Below, piece after piece: positions 8,294 to 18,018 of a stretch of 55,393 bases of DNA (position 1 is its first letter; every line of letters starts with the position of its first letter). The DNA is from a candidate division TM6 bacterium GW2011_GWF2_37_49 (GTDB lineage: Bacteria > Babelota > Babeliae > Babelales > RVW-14): positions 2,173-57,565 of the forward strand of contig LBTE01000004.1 in assembly GCA_000989955.1 (NCBI GenBank). Direction: 5' to 3'. Both the position numbers and the translations under genes were made by a program. The notes under the pieces were generated by a model. The model did not search any database. It saw only the letters and a list, made by a program, of their open reading frames with translations, and had not been told where the DNA came from.

Positions 8294-10681
8294 TTATGCA
8301 ACTTTTTGATTGTAAAGATGTTCCTGGAATTCAATAAACAATCTGCTTATGGTTGCCACATCGCCTAAAATTTTTTTGGCATCTTCTAGTGACTGATATT
8401 TATTTGTTAACAGTATTGGTAATTTGTCCTGATCAAGTTCGTCAACTCCAGTCTCAATATATTTGCTCAACACAAACGAAACAAACTCTTTTTGTTTATC
8501 ATTTAATAAAGCAAAAATTGTAGCTTCGGCTGCTTTTACTCTGGCATCTCTGGTCATTGCAATATAATCGCCATTGAAAACATACTCCAACACATCGTAC
8601 AGGTCGCTTTTCTCCATATCTACTAGCTTTTGCAGTGTCAATAAATCTGATTTTGGAAAACCTGCATCATCTAATTTTTCTAATAACATCCTACGAGTTA
8701 GAGGCTTACTCCAAAGCTTCCGCAATTCTTCTTCGTCTTTGAAAAGTTTTGGTAATTCTCCAAACAGATTACTTAAAAATTCTTGTGCCGAAATAGGTTT
8801 CCCATCTGCACTCCAAAACGAAGTGGAAATCATATGTTTGATCTCTCTCTCCTTGCCTCGCGCAAGCTTTACTTTTGCTTTCTTTATACATACACAAGGT
8901 TTTTGACCACACTTGTAACAAGGTGGCGTCTCTTTTATACATATACACTTAATTTGGCCGCAAACAGGACAAGGTTGTGGTGGTTTTTTTTCGCAAACAC
9001 AAGGATTTTGACCACATAATTTACACAACTCTTCAATAATCGGCTCTCCGTCCCATTCAGTATCGGAGAAATGTTTGTAGGCATCTACAAAATCGTATAT
9101 GGTAAAAAACTCTTTTCCATCAAACAAACGTGTACCTCGGCCAACTATTTGCTTAAACTCAATCATTGAATTGACCGGGCGAAGCAAAACAATACTGCGA
9201 ATATTTCTTGCATCAACACCAGTTGAGAGTTTCTGAGAAGTAGTGAGAATGGTTGGGATTGTTTTTTCATTGTCCTGAAATTCTCTCAATAATCTCTCTC
9301 CATCTTCTCCATCGTTGGCAGTTACTCTAACGCAATAAAATGGATCTTTATTTTGGGCGTTTTGGTTTACCAAATCTCTCACCAATGCTGCGTGTGGTTG
9401 ATTGGCACAAAAAATAATTGCCTTTTCCTTTTGGTTAGCCTCATCTAGAAAGATATTTACACGCTTTGTTTCTCTCTCAACAATCTCTATTGTGCGGTTA
9501 AACTCTTTTTCTTCATATAATTTGCCTACTTCTATTTCTCCTTCTACAATGGTATCGTCGGAAGTGTAGAGATAATCATCCAATGTAGTTTTGATCCGCT
9601 TTACTTTGAATGGCGTTAAGAAACCGTCATTAATCCCTTCCTTGAGAGAATAGATATAGACAGGCTCACCAAAATAGCGGTAGGTATCCACATTATCTGT
9701 GCGTTTAGGTGTTGCGGTTAAGCCTAATTGAACTGCCGGACAGAAATACTCTAAAATGCTCCGCCAATTGCTTTCATCATTTGCTCCACCGCGGTGGCAC
9801 TCGTCAATTATTATAAAATCGAAGTAGTCTGGCGGATATTCCCCAAAATAGGGTGCAGATTTACCTTCTGAATCGGTTCCGCTCATAAAGGTTTGAAATA
9901 TGGTAAAGAAAATACTGCCATTTGTGGGCACTTTACCGTTTCTCCTTATCTCGCCAGGTTTAATCCGGACCAATGCATCCTCGGGAAACGATGAGAATGA
10001 ATTATATGCCTGGTCCGCTAAAATATTACGATCTGCCAAAAACAAAATTCGTGGCCTGCGGATGCCGTCACGATTTAAGGTCCATCTGGTTTGAAAGAGT
10101 TTCCAGGCGATTTGAAAAGCAATTGCCGTTTTTCCTGTTCCTGTGGCAAGAGTCAGTAAAATTCGATCTTTCCCGTTGGCTAAGGCTTCCAAAGTATTTT
10201 TTACCGCGATTTCCTGATAATAACGCAACTGCCAGCTTCCGCTTTTATCTTCAAACGGTATATTGGCAAACTTTTCCCGCCAATCGTTTTTAACTACAAA
10301 GGTTTTATCCCAAAGCTGTTGCGGACCTAAAAAATCTTTTACCAATCCTTCTTCGCCCGTTTTCATACAGATTTGGTAAATGTCATTTCCGTTGGTACTG
10401 TATGTGGTTTCTAGGTGAAGTTTTTGGGCATATTTTTTGGCTTGCATAACACCCTCGCCAACTTCCAAATCTGCACTTTTGGCCTCCACAACTGCCAACT
10501 TAATGCCTTTATAAACCAAAACATAATCTGCAATCTCCTTTTTGCCACGGCCACCGCCGGTTAGTATTTTCCCTTCGGTAATGTGGTATTCACGAAGGAC
10601 TTTAGAGCCCTCGACAACGCCCCAACCACAAGCCCTTAGCTTAGGATCAATGAGTTCCGCTCTGGTTTCTGCTTCGTTCAT
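8294..10681 (-). CDS. hsdR: type I restriction enzyme R subunit (EcoEI-type helicase-nuclease)
   Basis: The product has 795 residues. An N-terminal PD-(D/E)xK nuclease is visible (D52, then VVEAKSA with E66/K68), followed by a superfamily 2 motor: Walker A GTGKT (181-185), DECH (293-296), LTATPKR (321-327), and QIVGRGTR (511-518). It translocates DNA and cuts unmethylated DNA in complex with HsdM and HsdS. Between motor and C-terminal domain there are three tandem CxxCGQxxCxC modules (about 553-563, 571-581, 588-598), probably zinc ribbons. It is last in the hsd operon, separated from hsdS by accessory genes and a rhuM remnant. Confidence 0.95.
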   Translation of the reverse strand: MNEAETRAELIDPKLRACGWGVVEGSKVLREYHITEGKILTGGGRGKKEIADYVLVYKGIKLAVVEAKSADLEVGEGVMQAKKYAQKLHLETTYSTNGNDIYQICMKTGEEGLVKDFLGPQQLWDKTFVVKNDWREKFANIPFEDKSGSWQLRYYQEIAVKNTLEALANGKDRILLTLATGTGKTAIAFQIAWKLFQTRWTLNRDGIRRPRILFLADRNILADQAYNSFSSFPEDALVRIKPGEIRRNGKVPTNGSIFFTIFQTFMSGTDSEGKSAPYFGEYPPDYFDFIIIDECHRGGANDESNWRSILEYFCPAVQLGLTATPKRTDNVDTYRYFGEPVYIYSLKEGINDGFLTPFKVKRIKTTLDDYLYTSDDTIVEGEIEVGKLYEEKEFNRTIEIVERETKRVNIFLDEANQKEKAIIFCANQPHAALVRDLVNQNAQNKDPFYCVRVTANDGEDGERLLREFQDNEKTIPTILTTSQKLSTGVDARNIRSIVLLRPVNSMIEFKQIVGRGTRLFDGKEFFTIYDFVDAYKHFSDTEWDGEPIIEELCKLCGQNPCVCEKKPPQPCPVCGQIKCICIKETPPCYKCGQKPCVCIKKAKVKLARGKEREIKHMISTSFWSADGKPISAQEFLSNLFGELPKLFKDEEELRKLWSKPLTRRMLLEKLDDAGFPKSDLLTLQKLVDMEKSDLYDVLEYVFNGDYIAMTRDARVKAAEATIFALLNDKQKEFVSFVLSKYIETGVDELDQDKLPILLTNKYQSLEDAKKILGDVATISRLFIEFQEHLYNQKVA

Positions 10682-10720
10682 TTGGTTTAGATTATTTTGG
10701 TTGTTTAAAAAATACTGTTT

Positions 10721-10883
10721 TCAGACAATCTCATAATTTTGTGCGAATAAAAAAGTGAGGTTATAATTTTTACCATCTGCGGCAGTTGTAAAGTAATTCT
10801 TTACAACTGAATTAACATCCAACTCATTGTCTTTCAATATTGCATATGCCATCGGGGGTGTTGTATATGATTAGGTCTGTCAT
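10721..10883 (-). pseudogene. rhuM: remnant of a RhuM-family gene
   Basis: An ATG at 10883 begins MTDLIIYNTPDG, a typical RhuM N-terminus, but that frame stops after a few codons. In another frame directly after comes ILKDNELDVNSVVKNYFTTAADGKNYN, which matches the RhuM/virulence-protein core (ELD.NSVVK.Y.TTAADGKNY), then a short unrelated tail and a stop at 10721. The DNA-recognition segment between the two pieces and everything after are missing, so the gene has an internal deletion and a truncation. RhuM genes are frequent passengers inside type I restriction operons. The assignment is from memory of the family motif. Confidence 0.65.
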
Positions 10884-10915
10884 CAATAGCCTTTTTCTTT
10901 ACGTTTTTATCTATA

Positions 10916-11668
10916 TTATACCACAGCAAATTGTTGTTCAATTATTTCTGGGAATTGATGCCAAATCTTGCCGTCAAGTTCTTTGCCATTAAGTTTTTTA
11001 TTCCGTTTAACCTTGTCTGCACCCCAAGTTCCCCATTGTTTAAAGAAAAATGCAACATCCTTGTGTTCGCATTGTTGCTTGATATTCAATACCCATTCCT
11101 TTTCCATTGGTCTAGCTTTGTTTCCACTTTCTCCGCCCACGATTACCCAATCAATATTCGATAGATTCATTTCACCTAAATCCTCTAAAAGAGGTTCAAT
11201 AGAAAGAAATAAAACTGATGCATCAATATTCCTTAAATGATCAATTCTTGGCAATCCTTCTCTCTTATTATCAACAGTAACTCCCAGCCAAATATTCTTT
11301 GGAACAGCTCTTTTTGAAAAATATTCTTCCATCCTAACGGCTCTTTTTGAGAGAACCTGATATGTATGATGGGGCGTATTTTCAATGACATCAAATATTT
11401 TATCCAAATAATCTTCTGGCATATCTTTGTGAAAGATATCGCTCATTGAATTCACGAAAAAAATGGTCTGTTTTTTTCTTTTATATGGATCATTCAAGCG
11501 GCTTGGAACAAGGTTGAATTCAAATCCGTTTTCATACCCTTCTACTCCCATAGCCTGCAATCGATTTGCCATTGTCTCTGCATAACAGTTTAGGCATCCA
11601 GAACTAATTTTAGTACAGCCTGCAGACGGATTCCATGTTTGCTCTGTCCATTCAATTTTGTGTGCCAT
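10916..11668 (-). CDS. DUF5131 family (phage Gp37/Gp68-like) three-Cys-motif protein
   Basis: This 250-residue protein starts KIEWTEQTWNPSAGCTKISSGCLNCYAE: the spaced cysteines (about residues 18, 25 and 28) give the three-Cys motif of this radical-SAM-like family. Later blocks FFVNSMSDIFH, NIWLGVTV, LFLSIEPLLED and DWVIVGGESG are also characteristic. The function is unknown; a radical SAM or iron-sulphur chemistry is inferred from the cysteines. It lies 2 bases after tcmP, its usual partner, and the pair is inserted between hsdS and hsdR. Confidence 0.88.
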   Translation of the reverse strand: MAHKIEWTEQTWNPSAGCTKISSGCLNCYAETMANRLQAMGVEGYENGFEFNLVPSRLNDPYKRKKQTIFFVNSMSDIFHKDMPEDYLDKIFDVIENTPHHTYQVLSKRAVRMEEYFSKRAVPKNIWLGVTVDNKREGLPRIDHLRNIDASVLFLSIEPLLEDLGEMNLSNIDWVIVGGESGNKARPMEKEWVLNIKQQCEHKDVAFFFKQWGTWGADKVKRNKKLNGKELDGKIWHQFPEIIEQQFAVV

Positions 11669-11670
11669 AG

Positions 11671-12783
11671 TTATATTAATTTAATTGTTGTTGCTTCAAT
11701 TTTATGAATATCGTTGTTAATCGTCTTAATTTCTTCAATTTTGCCTTTTTTCATTAATTCTTTAAGTTTTTCGGCTGCATGTTTAACCAAACAACGATTT
11801 GTAAGTGCGAATTTGTATGCATCTATATCCGTTTCTATCCTTTTTGCTTTAATTCCCTCTTCCAAATCAAAATTGAATTGTTTAATTTTCTGAGGAATTT
11901 TGGCTTCTTCGAAAAGGACTCCTTGTTGATGATATGACAACTCTCTGTCAATGTTGTAATCGGCTTCGCCTGTAACATTGTCAATTTTCCAACAAACTTT
12001 TTGGAATTTTTCAGCTCCAAGCGTGTGATTTGTACCAAATAATAGACCATTATAGCCGGAATCTTTCTTTATCGAAAAGCATCCCATAAAGTATTCTTTA
12101 TTTGGAGGTACCCGTGTTTTGAAATAATCGGCAATTACGCGATGACAATGAGCGGGCTTTGATACTTCAAAATCTATTTCTCTGGTGTCAATATATTTAT
12201 TGAAAGCGGGTTCTTTAGGAAAACGCCTTAAAAAAGATGAAGGCATAAAACAAATAAAATCAGCAGAAGGTAAGTTAATCAATTTTTGGAACAAATCACT
12301 ATTAATTATAAATTTGAATGGATCTAAATACAATATTTTTGCTGCTTTTTTCCTTTTAAGCATAGCAGGGTAAATATTAGGAAAATAGGTCTCAAAATTC
12401 TCGGCTTTTATTATCAAATTTTCGCCCTCAGTAAAAACACATTTACCCTTACATTTTGATTTACAGGTTTCAAAAAAATCCAAGACGTTTAATCTCAATA
12501 CCTCTGATTCCTGGTTGTCGTTTAGGATTATATAAATCGTTTTCTTGCATCTTCTAATTTCATCACAATAAGGTTTAATTTCGTTGAGAATATTAAAGGT
12601 AGTTCCGTACTCACCATTGCCATTTAAACCCTGTCCGGCAAAGAAATCATAAATGAAAATCTCCTCAAAAAAAGAACTATGCAAGAAAACGGGGAAACTT
12701 TCCTTGAAATATTCCTTAAACACTTCAAGTTTTGATCGTGTTCCTTTATCGAATTTTAAGTGATGAAAATCTTTTTTAGCCAT
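11671..12783 (-). CDS. tcmP: three-Cys-motif partner protein TcmP
   Basis: A 370-residue protein from the ATG at 12783 (the frame extends two codons to a TTG). The N-terminal KFDKGTRSKLEVFKEYF and the following YDFFAGQGLNG are hallmarks of TcmP, which contains a nucleotide- or SAM-binding-like segment (FAGxGxN). It always travels with the DUF5131 gene, here immediately downstream. The biochemical role is not established; its recurrence in defence-type loci suggests an accessory immune or modification function. It follows hsdS by 6 bases and shares its transcript. Confidence 0.85.
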   Translation of the reverse strand: MAKKDFHHLKFDKGTRSKLEVFKEYFKESFPVFLHSSFFEEIFIYDFFAGQGLNGNGEYGTTFNILNEIKPYCDEIRRCKKTIYIILNDNQESEVLRLNVLDFFETCKSKCKGKCVFTEGENLIIKAENFETYFPNIYPAMLKRKKAAKILYLDPFKFIINSDLFQKLINLPSADFICFMPSSFLRRFPKEPAFNKYIDTREIDFEVSKPAHCHRVIADYFKTRVPPNKEYFMGCFSIKKDSGYNGLLFGTNHTLGAEKFQKVCWKIDNVTGEADYNIDRELSYHQQGVLFEEAKIPQKIKQFNFDLEEGIKAKRIETDIDAYKFALTNRCLVKHAAEKLKELMKKGKIEEIKTINNDIHKIEATTIKLI

Positions 12784-12789
12784 AATCAA

Positions 12790-13884
12790 TTACAATTCTC
12801 CATTAAACGCTTTTTGCAACACACTCTTTTTCAATTCTTCCAAATTTAAAAGTTTTTGCTGATAAATGGCTTCTAATCTTTTTGTTTCAACTCGCAAGCT
12901 TTCGGCTTTTTCAATTAGCTGCCTTTGTTCTTCAATTGTTGGTACTGGAATTTTATAATCTATAATCATTGGAACAGTTAATTGTGGAATTGCACTTCCG
13001 CTTCTCTTTATTACCAAATTGTCTATTGTGTATTTTAGAAATTCCGTTGACATTTGATTTTTATCAGGTATGCAGACAATAAGCCTTACTATCGGTAAAA
13101 AATGTTCGTTTCTTAATTCTGTGTGTCCTGTTCCGCTTCCCCTTGCTGATATTGTTACGCAAGGCTTTGTGACTCTTGCAAAATCTGTATAACCATAAAG
13201 CCCCGTATTTTTTACTGCATTTGCGTATATTGGGATTGTATGTTTTTCGTTAGGATCTGTTGAGAAATTATCTTTTGGTGCATCTCCACCTGCAAAGATA
13301 TCATAACATACCTCTTCGATAGTTTTCGTTTCCCAATTCCCATTCTCAAACACCCCCCTCAAAAAGCTTTCAAAAAGCTCTTTAGAATTTTTAAGGTTTT
13401 GTTCGGCATTGGCTTTTGCCTTGGCTATAGCTGCAAAGGCTTGGTCTAGAATGGAAACGATTTGTTGTTGTTCGGAGAGAGGCGGAAGGGGAATTGGAAT
13501 GTTTCTCATCTTCTCCTGATTCAACTTAGGAACAGTCATTCCTGTTATAAAAGGCGTTAAATCAGAAAAATTTAAAAAATAAACAACCCACTCATCTAAA
13601 ATTATTTTGCGATTTGGACGGATAACATGGGCGTGATTATTTACCCAATATTTTCCTTCTGCTATAAAAGAAGTTTTATCTCCTGATTGCCATTTTGCAC
13701 CATCTTCACCAATTAACACTAACTTTTCTGTAAAAATATAATTATGAACATAACTTAAAATGCCCGTTGCTCCATAGTAAGGGTACTCACCATCAAGCCT
13801 GTCTCGCTTTGTAATTGGCTTTCGTAGTTTATCAAGTACATCAACGACTTCTCCTAACGTTTTTATTTCCCAACCCTGCTTCAT
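12790..13884 (-). CDS. hsdS: type I restriction specificity subunit S
   Basis: The 364-residue protein has two target-recognition domains (about 1-120 and 185-300), each followed by a conserved helical spacer: the first contains IPLPPLSEQQQIVSILDQAFAAI, the second IPVPTIEEQRQLIEKAESL. It recognises the bipartite DNA target and holds two HsdM and two HsdR subunits. Its ATG overlaps the hsdM stop (ATGA), indicating translational coupling. It ends with LLNLEELKKSVLQKAFNGEL, the common HsdS tail. Confidence 0.95.
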   Translation of the reverse strand: MKQGWEIKTLGEVVDVLDKLRKPITKRDRLDGEYPYYGATGILSYVHNYIFTEKLVLIGEDGAKWQSGDKTSFIAEGKYWVNNHAHVIRPNRKIILDEWVVYFLNFSDLTPFITGMTVPKLNQEKMRNIPIPLPPLSEQQQIVSILDQAFAAIAKAKANAEQNLKNSKELFESFLRGVFENGNWETKTIEEVCYDIFAGGDAPKDNFSTDPNEKHTIPIYANAVKNTGLYGYTDFARVTKPCVTISARGSGTGHTELRNEHFLPIVRLIVCIPDKNQMSTEFLKYTIDNLVIKRSGSAIPQLTVPMIIDYKIPVPTIEEQRQLIEKAESLRVETKRLEAIYQQKLLNLEELKKSVLQKAFNGEL

Positions 13885-15344
13885 ATCAGTTCCGAAATTA
13901 AATTTAAGATTTCAGCACATTCTTTATCCAATGCTCTCATCTCTTCCAATATGGCTTGCGGTTGGCGCAGAGTAACTTCCTCTTTTTTGCTTGGGTTTTT
14001 TACACTCAAATCAAAGGTGGTTTGGTCAACGTCTTTAATGTTTACTGTCCAAGAGTTCTCACTATCGGCAAAGGTTTTTTGCAACACCCCAAACTCTGCC
14101 AAATCGTTTTCGTTTAGCGGGTTGGTCTTACCTAAATTACGGTCAAGGTTAAGAGAGTAAAACCATACCTTTTGCGTGGGCTTCCCTTTTTCAAAAAAAA
14201 GCACTACAGTTTTTACCCCTGCTCCGGTAAATGTACCGCCCGGCAAATCTAACACTGAGTGCAGATTGCAGCTTTCGAGTAAAGTTTTACGGATGGCAAC
14301 AGTAGCATTATCGGTATTGCTCAAAAAAGTGTTCTTAATAACTACGCCCGCTTTTCCGCCTGCCTTAAGGATTTTAATAAAATGCTGCAAAAAAAGCGAA
14401 GCGGTTTCACCTGTTTTAATAGGGAAATTTTGTTGTACTTCCACTCGTTCTTTTCCTCCAAAAGGTGGATTTGCAAGCACCACATCATAACGGTCTTTTT
14501 CCTGTATATCTGCAAGATTTTCTGCAAGTGTATTGGTATGTATGATGTTAGGTGCTTCGATGCCGTGCAAAATCATATTCATAATCCCAATGATATATGC
14601 CAGCGATTTTTTCTCCTTACCGTAAAAAGTGCGTTTTTGTAAGGTTTCCCACTCTTTGGTGCTTAACTCTTTGTCTCTTTGCAGATAATCAAATGCCTCG
14701 CATAAGAAACCTGCAGATCCAACTGCTCCGTCATATATTTTATCACCAATTTTTGGAGCAACCACTTTTACGATAGTTGTTATAAGAGGACGGGGAGTGT
14801 AGTATTCACCTCCGTTTCTCCCTGCATTGCCCATATTTTTGATTTTGTCTTCGTAGAGGTGGCTCATCTCGTGCTTCTCCGAGTGGGTGCGGAAACGTAA
14901 CTCGTCAATGCGATTTATAACTTCACGCAAATTGTATCCGCTTTGTATGCGGTTTTTGAGCTCGCTGAAAATCTCACCAATTTTGTACTCGATAGTATCT
15001 GCACTCTCGGCACTCAGTTTAAAATTTTTGAGATATGGAAAAAGTTTGTTGTTTACAAAGTCGTTGAGATCATCGCCGGTGAGTGAGTTATGGTCAATTT
15101 TTAGTGCTCCGTTTCCGTTACTAATTTTTGGTGCTGCCCATACACTCCACTGATATTCTTTATCAATAATATTGGTGTAAGCCCTCCCCGTAAGTTCGGC
15201 TGCCGTGGCTCGGTCACGCTCCAAATCGTCCAAATACTTTAAGAACAACACCCAAGAAGTTTGTTCTACATAATCTAATTCACTCCCACAACCGGCATCC
15301 TTGTGCAGGATATCATCAATATTCTTAAAAGTTTGCTCAAACAT
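13881..15344 (-). CDS. hsdM: type I DNA adenine methyltransferase subunit M
   Basis: The product has 487 residues from the ATG at 15344; a TTG two codons earlier is less likely. It has the HsdM N-terminal helical domain (LDYVEQTSWVLFLKYLDDLE), YYTPRPLI (181-188), the SAM-binding motif DGAVGSAGFLCEAF (205-218) and catalytic NPPF (292-295). It methylates adenine in the target chosen by HsdS and protects host DNA. First gene of the order hsdM-hsdS-tcmP-DUF5131-hsdR, preceded by a 450-base gene-free stretch with a -7-like box. Confidence 0.95.
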   Translation of the reverse strand: MFEQTFKNIDDILHKDAGCGSELDYVEQTSWVLFLKYLDDLERDRATAAELTGRAYTNIIDKEYQWSVWAAPKISNGNGALKIDHNSLTGDDLNDFVNNKLFPYLKNFKLSAESADTIEYKIGEIFSELKNRIQSGYNLREVINRIDELRFRTHSEKHEMSHLYEDKIKNMGNAGRNGGEYYTPRPLITTIVKVVAPKIGDKIYDGAVGSAGFLCEAFDYLQRDKELSTKEWETLQKRTFYGKEKKSLAYIIGIMNMILHGIEAPNIIHTNTLAENLADIQEKDRYDVVLANPPFGGKERVEVQQNFPIKTGETASLFLQHFIKILKAGGKAGVVIKNTFLSNTDNATVAIRKTLLESCNLHSVLDLPGGTFTGAGVKTVVLFFEKGKPTQKVWFYSLNLDRNLGKTNPLNENDLAEFGVLQKTFADSENSWTVNIKDVDQTTFDLSVKNPSKKEEVTLRQPQAILEEMRALDKECAEILNLISELI

Positions 15345-15376
15345 TTTCAATCCAAAATTATTCGTTCATTAGACCA

Positions 15377-15384
15377 CAAATATA
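15377..15384 (-). promoter_or_regulatory. candidate -7 box for the hsd operon
   Basis: The minus strand reads TATATTTG, fitting TAnnTTTG. It lies 33 bases before the ATG of hsdM, which would give a leader of about 25 bases. No convincing -33 element is visible. Confidence 0.45.
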
Positions 15385-15796
15385 CCTATTTCCAAGTCTA
15401 CTACGATAAGAAGACTGCTCTTTTACAAGCTAAAACATCGGTTTTTTTTGTGTGTCAACAAGCACGAATATGCCTTTTAGGCTGGATGGTCCCAGATGCT
15501 CCGGAATACAGTGTACAGTAACCTATATCACCAGAATTGTTATCTAGAATAGAAGTCATCCTGAATAAAATCCAAAGTCATATAGAATCTCAAAACATTT
15601 AAGGAGAGAATCCTCAAGAAAATCCTGTTCTTCTTTTATTCTATGTGTTGACTTGTGTGTTTGCGTTTGTTTTTTAAAAGAAGGAGAAATTTTTTAAACC
15701 TTTTTTTAAAAATTTGCAAGCTCATTATCAAAGCTTCGGATTTTTCCCTCCGGTTCGTGAGGCTTTAGCCAGGCAAAATGCTTTCAATTGTGCGAA
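15385..15796. other. gene-free stretch between the two restriction operons
   Basis: No open frame looks coding on either strand. The sequence is AT-rich with several T runs (15430s, 15670s-15720s) and TTTTTTAAAC tracts that could terminate the minus-strand methylase operon ending at 15797. I see no RNA gene, repeat or transposon end. Confidence 0.5.
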
Positions 15797-17395
15797 CTAA
15801 TTGGTTTTGATTCTCCTTAAAAATAATTTTTCTCTAATATTAAAAATTTTATCTATACTGTCTAAATCCAAATTATTATCAATAGATTTTAGAATTATAA
15901 TGTCATTTTTTTTACAGATATCTTTTATGGAAGTCTTATTATGGAAGTCTTTCACAAAGAAGTTAAAATCATTTACTTTAACATCAAGATAAGGTACAGG
16001 CAAATACTTAAACTCATTTGGAGTTAGTTCCAAGACACCTCCTCCGTAATACCTTCCATTAAGTTCTGCAAATGAAAGAGTCAATGAATTATAGAATGAA
16101 AAAATTAGATTCTCAACATCATAATCACTTTTCATGTTAATTGTATATGCACTATCCGTTGATAATACATTTGCGTTATTTTTTATTAATTTCGGATATT
16201 CATTACAACGTTTAAAGAAAAAGGCTTCTGGCGGCATTCCTACATTAGGTACTTCATACCAATTATCACGAATAGAAGCCTTATATCTCTCATGTATTTT
16301 AAGAACAAGACCTTTTTCCAAATAATGATTAATTCTTTCATTAGTTTTAAATTTTGAAGTTTTATTTAAGGTAATTAAAAAAGCGGGTTTTGATTGTTTT
16401 ACTAAATTTTCAAAATCAAACTGACTTAAAATAACACTTCCATTCACGAAAGAACCTTTTTGAATAATTTCTTTAACGTAGTTTTTTAATGAATACTCTT
16501 GAACAGTTTTCGCATTAACAATAAAATAGTCATTTGCCCCTGTTACTATACCTGCCTTTGATGTGCAATATTGATTTACAGTTTTAAGTTGTTTTTTAAC
16601 CTTTTCTAAAAGTTCTATTTCATCCGTTAACAAATGATGGTGAGTCCATTTAGATTCCTTGATGTTAATATTTTGAGAAAGTGTAAAATTTTGTTTTTCA
16701 AGATCGGCTAACTTGTCAATATTGCAATAATAAACACCTTTATTTGTTGCTTTACGCTCCCCAATTAATAGTAAAGTGTCCTGCCCTTTACAATCCTTAA
16801 AAAGCAATTCATTGAATGTAAATATTTCAACTCTTTCAAATTCTTCAATAATTAACGATCTTAATTCAGCAGCGAATTTAACCTGAAGTAATTCAGAAGG
16901 AAGTACAAAAGCTAAAATTCCATTATCACTAACATAGTGAATACTTCTAATTAAGAATGCAGTCCAAATATTTTTGATTTTGTTATCTGATAGAGCGGGA
17001 AATATTTTATGAATGTCTTCGCAATGCAAAACTTGATCAGAGGCCAAAATGTTTTTTTTAATGTATGGCGGATTGCCAATTACCAAATTAAATTTTTGAT
17101 GATTAATGGTTTGAAATTCTAAAAAATCAGAATGAACTGTTTTAAGTGTTTTACTTTTCGTAATTGACTTTACTTTTTCAAGTTCCTTTTCTTCCCTTTC
17201 AACGGCAATTACTTTTTTTATTTTTTTAGGTAAAGTTTTGTGATTGTAAATTGATCGAATAAAAACGCCATCGCCAGAACTTGGCTCTAATACAGTCAAT
17301 TTATCACCTTCCATTTTTACTGAAAGGTAGTTAACCAAAAAATCAGCAATTATTTTTGGAGTATAGAATGAACCTGTGAGTTTTTTATTTTTCAC
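15797..17395 (-). CDS. Eco57I/TaqI-like N6-adenine DNA methyltransferase
   Basis: This 532-residue protein has the gamma-class order: YTPKIIADFLV (11-21), SAM motif LEPSSGDGVF (36-45), acidic turn AVERE (64-68) and catalytic NPPY (108-111). The C-terminal half (about 250-500) resembles a TaqI/Eco57I target-recognition domain (ELNGRYYGGGVLELTPNEFKYLPVP is typical of Eco57I-like enzymes). No nuclease domain is fused, so it is a stand-alone methylase. Its ATG overlaps the stop of the HNH gene by four bases; the pair could be a restriction-modification couple (inference). Confidence 0.88.
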   Translation of the reverse strand: MKNKKLTGSFYTPKIIADFLVNYLSVKMEGDKLTVLEPSSGDGVFIRSIYNHKTLPKKIKKVIAVEREEKELEKVKSITKSKTLKTVHSDFLEFQTINHQKFNLVIGNPPYIKKNILASDQVLHCEDIHKIFPALSDNKIKNIWTAFLIRSIHYVSDNGILAFVLPSELLQVKFAAELRSLIIEEFERVEIFTFNELLFKDCKGQDTLLLIGERKATNKGVYYCNIDKLADLEKQNFTLSQNINIKESKWTHHHLLTDEIELLEKVKKQLKTVNQYCTSKAGIVTGANDYFIVNAKTVQEYSLKNYVKEIIQKGSFVNGSVILSQFDFENLVKQSKPAFLITLNKTSKFKTNERINHYLEKGLVLKIHERYKASIRDNWYEVPNVGMPPEAFFFKRCNEYPKLIKNNANVLSTDSAYTINMKSDYDVENLIFSFYNSLTLSFAELNGRYYGGGVLELTPNEFKYLPVPYLDVKVNDFNFFVKDFHNKTSIKDICKKNDIIILKSIDNNLDLDSIDKIFNIREKLFLRRIKTN

Positions 17396-18018
17396 GATCT
17401 TCTTATGTCTTGTAATTCATATGGCCTTACTTCTCTCCTCTTCTGTTCTAATACTAATAAATTATTATAAATTGATGTTATACTAATCAGTATACTTAAA
17501 ACATATTTTGAATCAAACTCCCCTATTGTGATAACTAATGAATTTATTTTCTCTCTTAAATCAATTTCTTTAGCTCTCACAGTTGATTCACGTCTTTCAA
17601 TGATTAATTGTGCACGATTTAAATTAAGTCTATGGATAATATAATTTGAAGCAATATATTTCCCTTCAATTTCAAAGCTATTCTTTAATGAGAATAATTC
17701 CGTATAATCTATTATAGAAGGATTTATATAGCTAACAGTATTTAAGTCTGGTTCACCAGGCCAATCATCCCTTTTAAATCTATTACAAATAGGACAAGCG
17801 TAAAATAAATTGAGTATATTTTCTTTATCTCCAGGAAATTTTGATTTAGGCTTGAAATGATCAATATGATAATGGTCAATGCCTCCAAATTGGGCTTCAT
17901 GAACCGAACAATATACACATTGATAAAAGCATTCCTTTGCAATTTGCTCCTTCCAATCGGAATATGAACCAGAAATAGGTTGACTATTTTTATTTTTATT
18001 TATAAGCTTCCAGTTCAT
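17392..18018 (-). CDS. HNH endonuclease
   Basis: The 208-residue protein has a zinc-supported HNH motif: CVYC (34-37), HIDHF (51-55), Asn in ENILNL (67-71) and CPIC-N (75-79). The rest is helical, with a region rich in hydrophobic residues near 160-190. It probably cuts DNA; the target is unknown. It overlaps the response regulator gene by one base and the methylase by four, so expression of nuclease and methylase is coupled under a two-component pair. It could alternatively be a homing-type or phage-restricting nuclease independent of the methylase. Confidence 0.85.
   Translation of the reverse strand: MNWKLINKNKNSQPISGSYSDWKEQIAKECFYQCVYCSVHEAQFGGIDHYHIDHFKPKSKFPGDKENILNLFYACPICNRFKRDDWPGEPDLNTVSYINPSIIDYTELFSLKNSFEIEGKYIASNYIIHRLNLNRAQLIIERRESTVRAKEIDLREKINSLVITIGEFDSKYVLSILISITSIYNNLLVLEQKRREVRPYELQDIRRS

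Noticed and set aside
13951..14490. Plus-strand frames inside hsdM
   Set aside because: Antisense to a well-conserved methylase gene.
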